This document shows, in pieces, positions 1 to 6,139 of a DNA stretch of 9,212 nt; position 1 is the stretch's first letter; every line of letters begins with the position of its first letter. The translations under genes and the position numbers were made by a program. Under the pieces are notes generated by a model, which was given only the letters and a program-made list of their open reading frames with translations, was not told the origin of the DNA and ran no database searches. Where the stretch lies: contig NYTT01000014.1 of NCBI GenBank assembly GCA_002683775.1, positions 1 to 9,212 on the forward strand, read 5' to 3'. The stretch is from Flavobacteriales bacterium (GTDB taxonomy: Bacteria > Bacteroidota > Bacteroidia > Flavobacteriales > BACL11).

Positions 1-1
1 A

Positions 2-334
2 AATGATACTTACAAGCCATTTAATGAAAGAATAGATTTTATCTTACTAGGCATGGGTAATGATGGGCACACAGCATCAATTTTTCCAAAAGATGAGGCA
101 TCTGAAAAGTTATTAAACTCAAAAGAATTAGGTATTTTTTCGACAAAAGCACCTAACTACCCATATAATCGAATTACCTGTAGCAAAGAACTTATAAAAA
201 AAAGCAATTCTACTATTTTATACTTTACAGGAAATGAGAAACTAAAAGTTATGAAAAATGCAGAGGAGAAAGAATTACCAATTTCATTTTTTATTAATAA
301 CTTGGAAAACTTTGAAACATATTTTACATTATGA
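2..334 (+). CDS. pgl: 6-phosphogluconolactonase, C-terminal half (5' end outside window)
   Basis: This enzyme hydrolyses 6-phosphoglucono-1,5-lactone to 6-phosphogluconate, the second step of the oxidative pentose phosphate and Entner-Doudoroff routes, in the cytoplasm. The frame is open from base 2, so the gene begins left of the window; the ATG at 53 lies inside the conserved core and is not the start. The visible 110 residues hold the family hallmark GMGNDGHTASIFP (residues 17-29 of the fragment) and a conserved Arg in YNRITCSKELI, followed by the ILYFTGNEKL segment typical of the DevB/SOL-type enzyme. Full-length members are about 220-250 residues, so roughly half is missing. The stop TGA overlaps the edd start as ATGA, which suggests translational coupling in one operon. 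The motif and the neighbouring edd and eda genes agree; glucosamine-6-phosphate deaminase is a related family but would fit this context less well. Confidence 0.93.
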   Translation, partial: NDTYKPFNERIDFILLGMGNDGHTASIFPKDEASEKLLNSKELGIFSTKAPNYPYNRITCSKELIKKSNSTILYFTGNEKLKVMKNAEEKELPISFFINNLENFETYFTL

Positions 335-2139
335 AAATTAACACTGAAATTCAAAAAATAACTGATAGGATAGTTAGAAGAAGTAAAGAAACTCGTAGCC
401 TATATACTCAACAAATTTCGACTCAATTTAATAAAGAATTCTCTAGAGCTCATTTAAGTTGTGGGAATTTAGTACATGCAGCGGCAGGCTGTAGAGATAT
501 TGATAAATCTGCTTTATCAGAAAATATAATACCTAATCTTGCAATTATAACAGCATATAATGATATGCTTTCTGCACACAAAACTTATGAAGATTATCCA
601 AAATTGATACGAAAGTATGCAGAGAAACATAAGGCAGTAGCTCAAGTAGCAGGTGGGGTGCCTGCAATGTGCGATGGAGTAACTCAAGGTCAAGATGGAA
701 TGGAAATGTCTCTATTTAGCAGAGATGTTATAAGCCTCTCTACAACACTTGGTTTATCTCACAATATGTTTGACGGAGGTTTATGTTTAGGAATTTGTGA
801 TAAGATTGTTCCAGGAATCTTAATAGGAGCTTTAAAATTTGGACATCTTCCTATAGCTTTTGTACCTGGAGGACCGATGCATACTGGTATAAGTAATGAG
901 GAAAAATCTAAGATTAGACAAGATTTTGCAGAGGGAAAAATTGACAGAAAGGCACTTCTAAAAGGAGAGTCAGATTCATATCATTCTCCAGGTACATGCA
1001 CTTTTTATGGTACTGCAAATAGTAATCAAATGTTAATGGAAATAATGGGATTACAACTTCCTGGTTCGAGTTTCGTAAATCCTAATACTGAACTACGTGC
1101 TCTGTTAAACGAAGAAATTGTTAAAGTAATTGCTAACAGCTCAAAAGAAAGATCAATTGAAGCATCATTATCGAATATTGTAAATGAAAAAACAATAGTT
1201 AACGGGATAATTGGTCTTTTAGCTACAGGAGGATCTACCAATCATACAATACATCTAATTGCAATTGCAAGAGCGGCAGGAATAATCATTAACTGGGATG
1301 ACTTTTCTGAATTATCAGAAATAATACCACTGCTAACTAGAGTTTACCCAAATGGTGCCGCTGATGTTAATCATTTTCATGCAGCTGGAGGAATGGGATT
1401 TCTAATTTATACACTTTTAAAAAATGGACTACTTCACAATGATGTGTATACAATTTTAGGCAATGGATTAGATAAATACACTAAAGAAGCAAAAATAAAA
1501 TCACACAAGTTAGTTTGGGAAGATTGCCAAAGAGAACCACTAAATGAAAACATACTCAGAAAAGTTAGTAATCCATTCAAAACAAAAAGTGGTTTAAAGA
1601 TAATGACTGGTAATATTGGAAGGGGTGTTATTAAAACTTCTGCAGTGGCAGATGAAAATATGATTATTGAAGCAGAAGCAATTGTATTTAATGAGCAAGA
1701 AGATCTTATAATAGCTTTTAAGAAAGGTGAATTAAATAAAGATTTTATTGCAGTACTTCCTTTTCAAGGGCCAAAGCAAAATGGAATGCCTGAATTACAT
1801 CAGCTAACACCTACTTTAACAATACTACAAAGAAGAGGTTATAAAGTTGGATTAGTAACAGATGGCAGAATGTCAGGAGCATCTGGAAAAGTTCCTTCTT
1901 CAATACATATTGTTCCTGAAGCCCATGAGGGTGGATTAATTTCAAAAATTAAAACTGGAGATATCATTCATATGAACGCAATTACAGGTGAATTATATTG
2001 CAAAGAGATTGAAAACATTAAATTAAGAGAGGGTAGAAATAAGGATAATAGTTCTGTGTTTGGTTTAGGTAGAGAATTATTTACCAATATGAGAACACTA
2101 ACTTCTTCAAGTGAAGAAGGAGCTAGCTTTATACAATAA
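331..2139 (+). CDS. edd: 6-phosphogluconate dehydratase
   Basis: Edd dehydrates 6-phosphogluconate to 2-keto-3-deoxy-6-phosphogluconate (KDPG), the first dedicated step of the Entner-Doudoroff pathway, using an oxygen-sensitive [4Fe-4S] cluster. The 602-residue product matches the usual length (about 600). It carries both IlvD/Edd family signatures: CDKIVPGILIGA (residues 156-167) and LVTDGRMSGAS (508-518). Candidate cluster ligands are Cys156 and Cys223 (GTCTFYGTANS), placed like the E. coli Edd pair, with Cys114 in the conserved CDGVTQGQDGME motif. Dihydroxy-acid dehydratase (IlvD) is the main alternative, but the MHTGISNEEK segment, the length and the flanking pgl and eda genes favour Edd. 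The start at 331 overlaps the pgl stop and has no Shine-Dalgarno sequence, as is common in Bacteroidota. The C-terminus (FGLGRELF to EEGASFIQ) appears complete. Confidence 0.97.
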   Translation: MKINTEIQKITDRIVRRSKETRSLYTQQISTQFNKEFSRAHLSCGNLVHAAAGCRDIDKSALSENIIPNLAIITAYNDMLSAHKTYEDYPKLIRKYAEKHKAVAQVAGGVPAMCDGVTQGQDGMEMSLFSRDVISLSTTLGLSHNMFDGGLCLGICDKIVPGILIGALKFGHLPIAFVPGGPMHTGISNEEKSKIRQDFAEGKIDRKALLKGESDSYHSPGTCTFYGTANSNQMLMEIMGLQLPGSSFVNPNTELRALLNEEIVKVIANSSKERSIEASLSNIVNEKTIVNGIIGLLATGGSTNHTIHLIAIARAAGIIINWDDFSELSEIIPLLTRVYPNGAADVNHFHAAGGMGFLIYTLLKNGLLHNDVYTILGNGLDKYTKEAKIKSHKLVWEDCQREPLNENILRKVSNPFKTKSGLKIMTGNIGRGVIKTSAVADENMIIEAEAIVFNEQEDLIIAFKKGELNKDFIAVLPFQGPKQNGMPELHQLTPTLTILQRRGYKVGLVTDGRMSGASGKVPSSIHIVPEAHEGGLISKIKTGDIIHMNAITGELYCKEIENIKLREGRNKDNSSVFGLGRELFTNMRTLTSSSEEGASFIQ

Positions 2140-2144
2140 AAAAT

Positions 2145-2714
2145 ATGAATCAAAATAATATACAATCAATTCTTAAGAGAAATTCAATTATTCCTGTTGT
2201 AACTTTCAATAAGATTGAAGAAATAGATACTGTTATTAAAAATTTAAAAAATCAAAACATACATTGTATTGAAGTTACTTTAAGAACTTCAATTGCATTT
2301 AATGCTATCAAATATATAAAAGATAAATATGCAACTGAAATTTGTATTGGTGCTGGTACTGTAATTAATCATGAACAAATCAAAAAATTAGAAGAACTAA
2401 ATATAGATTTTATAGTTAGCCCAGCAATAAGTAAAAAATTAATAAAAGAACTAATAAAGACAACGATTCCTTTTATTAACGGTGTTTCTACTTCAAGTGA
2501 AATTTTATTGGGATTGGAAGAAGGCTGTAAAATATTTAAATTTTTTCCAGCAAATTTATCTGGAGGAATACCAGCATTAAAAACATATAAAAATATTTTC
2601 CCTAATGTAACTTTCTGTCCAACCGGAGGAATTAACGAGTCTACTTATAAAGAATATTTACAATTAGAAAATGTTGTAAGTGTTGGAGGTTCTTGGATGG
2701 TAACTGTAAGCTAA
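2145..2714 (+). CDS. eda: KDPG aldolase (2-dehydro-3-deoxy-phosphogluconate aldolase), short at the C-terminus
   Basis: Eda is a class I (Schiff-base) aldolase that splits KDPG into pyruvate and glyceraldehyde-3-phosphate, completing the Entner-Doudoroff pathway. The active-site elements are present: EVTLRT with Glu43 and Arg47, GAGTV (69-73), the Schiff-base Lys132 in FKFFPA, and the phosphate-binding CPTGGI (158-163) and GGSW (181-184) loops. The gene follows edd by 5 bases (AAAAT) and is surely in the same transcript. The odd point is the length: 189 residues against 213 in E. coli. The protein ends five residues after GGSW (MVTVS), so the segment that normally forms the last helix of the barrel, about 23 residues, is absent. 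No other frame downstream restores it. Whether the enzyme is still active cannot be judged from sequence; all catalytic residues are retained. The stop lies 4 bases from the stop of the convergent adhesin gene. Confidence 0.93.
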   Translation: MNQNNIQSILKRNSIIPVVTFNKIEEIDTVIKNLKNQNIHCIEVTLRTSIAFNAIKYIKDKYATEICIGAGTVINHEQIKKLEELNIDFIVSPAISKKLIKELIKTTIPFINGVSTSSEILLGLEEGCKIFKFFPANLSGGIPALKTYKNIFPNVTFCPTGGINESTYKEYLQLENVVSVGGSWMVTVS

Positions 2715-2718
2715 AAAC

Positions 2719-5700
2719 TTAAAGAAGATTTACTAAACCAGAATAAATAAAAATCCTGTTATTTATATCTGTTACAGTAATATTATAGGTATAGGTACCA
2801 TTATTGACTAGGTTTCCATTTATTTTTCCATCCCACATTTTATTATCTTCATTATAAATCACACTTCCCCATCTGTCAAATATTTTAATATTATATGAAC
2901 TACTTCCTATTATAGATGGCATGAACATATCATTATCACCGTCATTATTTGGAGTAAATGCATCAGGAATGAAGACTGAATAAATAGGATTAATTTTGAT
3001 AGTTACGAAAGCTGAATCAGTACATTCATCTTGGTTTGTGACATAGTATTTTATATCATAGGATCCAGTATCTAAGTAGGTATGATAAAAGTTTAAATTG
3101 TCATATACTATTGTGCCATCTCCTAAATCCCATATTGAAGAAACTATTTCCTCATCGCTATTATCTCTAAAAAATATCTCAGGATTGTTAAGGTCTGTTG
3201 ATTGTGGACTAAATAGCATCTCTGCCTGTGGAGAATCACTGATTGTAATAGTATCAGTTATTTCATTATAACAATTTGTTGCTGGATCAGTATATTCGTA
3301 TCTTATTTTATAGGCTCCAAAATCAAGATTCTCAACATCAAAAAATGAAGTCATTTCATTATTAATAAAATAAGTACCTCCATTTGGGGTGGCATTTACT
3401 AAATTATATGAGGGTTCTCCAAAACAGATATCATCTTCATTAATTGCTAATACTGGCAATTGTTTAACTTCAATATGTACAGAATCATTAAATATCTGTG
3501 TGCAACCTAAAGCATCAGTTAAAGAAATAAGATTGACTTTTCCACTAAAATTTGGAGTAAGTGTAATAGGGGTTCCCTCTGGAATTAAAAGTCCGTTAGT
3601 ATCTAAGACAAAAGAACTTTGCACAGAATCATCTAGTAAAAGTGTGAATGTATTTGAAAGGGCACTATTAATATTAATTGAAAGTATAGATTCTTCGTAT
3701 CTGCAAATTGGACTAGTTGCGATAAAATCTACAAAAATTTCGTTAGCTTCATTAACTGTAGCTGAACTATCTAGTTGACAACCATTAGCATCAACAATAG
3801 TAAAAGGATATGTACCAGGAGATAATGAAGTTAATCCTTGAGTAATTGACCCATCATCCCAAAAAAACTGATATGGATCTGAGCCACCTGTTGGGTTTAA
3901 TATAATAGAACCATCATCATAACCTAGACATTCAACATCGTTCTTGTCAATAGAAATACCCAAGTCATCGGTGTATCCAACTATTAGGTTGAGCTCTTCT
4001 GAGTGTGTACAGCCATCATTATTAGTACTAAGAATTACATAGGTCCCGCTAGTATCATAATAATTACTATCTGCCCACCAAATATAAGAATCGCAAGCTA
4101 CATCAACAGTAGTATTTATAGTACTATAATTAATAGTTAAAAATAGTGAATCAATATGAGTACATCCATCAATATTAACACTAGTATTAATATATGTTCC
4201 GCTTACTGTATAAGTTTGCCCACTAATAGCCCAAGAATAAGAATCACAATTAGTTGCAGTAATAGTAGTGTAAGTAGAATACTTTAAAGATAAATTAAGT
4301 GAATCTATATGTATACAACCAGCAGAGTTAATACTTACATTAGTATATATACCGGATGTTGTATAAATTTGATTATTAACAGGCCATAAAAATGAATCAC
4401 ACTCGACTATATTAATTAGATTAGATGTAGAGTCATTAATAATTAAGTTAAGAATTTCTGTGTTTGTGCAGCTATCAGCATTTAAACTATAATTAACAAA
4501 AGTTCCTGAACTATCATATAAGGTACCTGTAATTGGCCATAAATATGAGTAACATTCAGTAATATTTGTGGTATTAATAGTAGAATTATTTATGATCAAT
4601 GTTAATGAATCAATATGAAGACATCCTGAACTGTTAAAACTAGAATCTGTATAAATTCCACTTGTAAAATAAGTTATGCCATTAATAGGCCAGAAGAAGG
4701 TATCACATGAAACAATAGAAATTGTAGTATAAGAACTATAATTAATAGTTAAATCTAGTGTGTCCGTCTGCAAGCAACCAAAAGAGTTAGTACTTGTATC
4801 AGTGTATAAACCAGAGCTAGTATAAACTTGTCCATTTAATGGCCAGACATACATATCACATTCAGCTATAACTGAAACAGTTGAAGAAGAATTATTTATG
4901 GTTAAATAAAGTGAATCTACCTGTTGACAACCTGAACTATTTGTACCTACATAAACATAGTTACCACTAGATGTATAAGTTTGACCGTTAGCAGGCCAGA
5001 AGTATGAGTCACAAGCTACTTGTGTTAAAATATTAGTAGTTGTTGGGTTTACAAAGACTGTAAAAGAATCTGTAATTGAACATCCATAGGAATTAGTAAC
5101 CTCCAAAACATATAAATTAGTAGTATCAGGGAAAAAAGTTGTAGATGGAAGTGTATTATTTGTGATGTTATAATTAGGTGACCATAAATAAGAATATGCA
5201 GAAGTATTTACTTGTGAGGATATAAGTATTGTATCATTACTACAAATAATCTGATCTCCAAGTGAAATTTCTAAACTATTTACTCTAAATCTTTGTAAAT
5301 TATTAGCTCCACCAGTAGCTGCGGTAAATCCCCAGTAAATATTAGGATTATTACCAAAGATACTTGCTACAATATTATTTGTATAGTTTGCAATTAAAAC
5401 ACCATCAAATCTCACTCTAAAATTATTTGAAGTAGGATTCCAAGTAAAAATAACATTATGCCAATTACCATCTTCAATATTTGACAAGCCAGGTGGCAAA
5501 CCTACAGGTCCAAACAAATTATTAAAACCAGCATGAAATAAATTTCCATTTCTTTGAATAGCTAAATGATCATAAAAAGGATCATTTTGATTATTATTTT
5601 GCCAAGTATCAAATTCAACAGCAAAAGATGGAGTAATACCTTGGTAACCCATACCTCCTCCTCCAGTTCCAACACTTGTACTAACCTGTTGTAAAACAAA

Positions 5701-6078
5701 AGCTATTCCATCTGCCCCTCCGTTATTAAATCCAAAAAACATGTCAACATCTATTTCAAAAGGTTGTGACAAATTGAGAGTAACACTATTCCATGCGGAT
5801 CCTGATTGTGTGTTAAGAGCCTGAGTTAAGGTATAAGTTCCTGGAATCGATTGATTTGCATTGCCATTTAAAATAAAGCTTCCTGTAACTGTAGGGGTTG
5901 GATTAACTATAAGGGTCGTGATATCAAATCCATTTGTATAATTACCTGTTTGATATTCCCAATTATTAAAGATGAGAACACTATCACCATTGCAAATTGT
6001 TAGAGTATCAAGTGTTTGAGCATAATTAGAAAAGACACAAAACAGACCAAAAATGATAGAAAATATATTTCTCTTCAT
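2719..6078 (-). CDS. Secreted L-type lectin/repeat adhesin with gliding-motility-type T9SS C-terminal domain
   Basis: This 1119-residue protein is probably exported by Sec and then T9SS and displayed on the cell surface as an adhesin. Order of parts: signal peptide (1-20, likely cut in NYA-QT); a short Cys-containing segment (22-50); an L-type (legume-lectin-like) domain at about 60-275, with GADGIAFVL (121-129) and the VEFDTW motif (Glu155, Asp157) followed by an Asn-rich NNNQNDP loop and Asp170, which resemble the Ca/sugar site of the fold; an Ig/PKD-like stretch (278-345); seven 51-residue repeats (346-702); a SprB-like repeat (about 707-768, with GSIILNPTGGSDPYQFFW and GTYPFTIVDANGC); two further beta-rich segments; a PKD domain (about 950-1028, WDLGDGTIVY); and a CHU_C/TIGR04131-type C-terminal domain (1033-1119, FIPDAFTPNNDGDNDMF and IFDRWGSVIY). 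The protein is rich in Ser, Thr and Asn and has many paired Cys. The ligand is unknown. It lies downstream of the cotH-like gene by 61 bases and has its own candidate promoter element. Confidence 0.9.
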   Translation of the reverse strand: MKRNIFSIIFGLFCVFSNYAQTLDTLTICNGDSVLIFNNWEYQTGNYTNGFDITTLIVNPTPTVTGSFILNGNANQSIPGTYTLTQALNTQSGSAWNSVTLNLSQPFEIDVDMFFGFNNGGADGIAFVLQQVSTSVGTGGGGMGYQGITPSFAVEFDTWQNNNQNDPFYDHLAIQRNGNLFHAGFNNLFGPVGLPPGLSNIEDGNWHNVIFTWNPTSNNFRVRFDGVLIANYTNNIVASIFGNNPNIYWGFTAATGGANNLQRFRVNSLEISLGDQIICSNDTILISSQVNTSAYSYLWSPNYNITNNTLPSTTFFPDTTNLYVLEVTNSYGCSITDSFTVFVNPTTTNILTQVACDSYFWPANGQTYTSSGNYVYVGTNSSGCQQVDSLYLTINNSSSTVSVIAECDMYVWPLNGQVYTSSGLYTDTSTNSFGCLQTDTLDLTINYSSYTTISIVSCDTFFWPINGITYFTSGIYTDSSFNSSGCLHIDSLTLIINNSTINTTNITECYSYLWPITGTLYDSSGTFVNYSLNADSCTNTEILNLIINDSTSNLINIVECDSFLWPVNNQIYTTSGIYTNVSINSAGCIHIDSLNLSLKYSTYTTITATNCDSYSWAISGQTYTVSGTYINTSVNIDGCTHIDSLFLTINYSTINTTVDVACDSYIWWADSNYYDTSGTYVILSTNNDGCTHSEELNLIVGYTDDLGISIDKNDVECLGYDDGSIILNPTGGSDPYQFFWDDGSITQGLTSLSPGTYPFTIVDANGCQLDSSATVNEANEIFVDFIATSPICRYEESILSININSALSNTFTLLLDDSVQSSFVLDTNGLLIPEGTPITLTPNFSGKVNLISLTDALGCTQIFNDSVHIEVKQLPVLAINEDDICFGEPSYNLVNATPNGGTYFINNEMTSFFDVENLDFGAYKIRYEYTDPATNCYNEITDTITISDSPQAEMLFSPQSTDLNNPEIFFRDNSDEEIVSSIWDLGDGTIVYDNLNFYHTYLDTGSYDIKYYVTNQDECTDSAFVTIKINPIYSVFIPDAFTPNNDGDNDMFMPSIIGSSSYNIKIFDRWGSVIYNEDNKMWDGKINGNLVNNGTYTYNITVTDINNRIFIYSGLVNLL
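2743..2766. repeat. A+T-only perfect inverted repeat just past the convergent stop codons
   Basis: The arms ATAAATAA (2743-2750) and TTATTTAT (2759-2766) are exact reverse complements around an 8-base spacer. The structure lies 29 bases past the eda stop, inside the last codons of the convergent adhesin gene. It could form a weak RNA hairpin on the ED operon transcript, but the stem has no G-C pairs and no U-tract follows directly, so a terminator role is unproven. Chance occurrence in A+T-rich coding DNA is plausible. Confidence 0.3.
3973..5043 (-). repeat. Seven tandem 153-bp (51-residue) coding repeats in the lectin adhesin
   Basis: Residues 346-702 divide into seven units of exactly 51 residues with no insertions or deletions. 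Unit boundaries, in reading order, are 5043-4891, 4890-4738, 4737-4585, 4584-4432, 4431-4279, 4278-4126 and 4125-3973. The consensus is roughly Cys-Asp-Ser-Tyr-x-Trp-Pro-x-x-Gly-x-x-Tyr-x-x-Ser-Gly-x-Tyr, then Gly-Cys about 28 residues after the first Cys, then Asp-Ser-Leu-x-Leu-x-Ile-Asn. Cys at unit positions 11 and 39 occurs in all seven, so one disulfide per unit is likely. Units 4 (SC for GC) and 7 (WW for WP) deviate most. The units differ widely in amino acids and DNA, so this is an old array under selection for protein form rather than a recent duplication. Confidence 0.95.
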
Positions 6079-6082
6079 GAAA

Positions 6083-6090
6083 CAAATATA
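6083..6090 (-). promoter_or_regulatory. Candidate -7 element (TATATTTG) for the lectin adhesin gene
   Basis: On the minus strand TATATTTG matches the Bacteroidota -7 consensus TAnnTTTG and stands 4 bases (TTTC) before the ATG at 6078. A transcript starting the usual few bases after this element would have almost no leader. No TTG (-33) lies in the 61-base intergenic stretch at the right distance, so this promoter would be weak or the gene may also be read from upstream. The rest of this spacer is A+T-rich with no convincing terminator. Confidence 0.4.
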
Positions 6091-6139
6091 TAAAATACGG
6101 GACGAAGTTGAAAAAAATTATTCTGAAGTAACTAAAAAA

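Noticed and set aside
53..334. Pgl starting at the ATG at 53
   Set aside because: The frame is open to base 2, and the ATG lies within the conserved GMGNDGHTAS motif, so the gene is simply cut by the window edge.
331..2139. Dihydroxy-acid dehydratase (IlvD) instead of Edd
   Set aside because: Length, the Edd-like central segment and position between pgl and eda all point to Edd.
2690..2760. Frameshift as the cause of the short Eda
   Set aside because: Neither alternative frame after GGSW encodes the missing helix; both hit stops quickly, so a single indel does not explain the loss.
3389..3778. 129-residue plus-strand open frame inside the adhesin gene
   Set aside because: It lies antisense to well-supported coding sequence, has no recognisable motif and no promoter or start context; it is a shadow.
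3973..5043. CRISPR or non-coding tandem array
   Set aside because: The period is 153 bases with no spacer pattern, the DNA copies are divergent and the frame is open throughout, so it is a protein repeat.
6091..6139. Rho-independent terminator between the cotH-like gene and the adhesin gene
   Set aside because: Only a weak A+T-rich fold with a tiny loop can be drawn near the T-run; there is no G-C stem.
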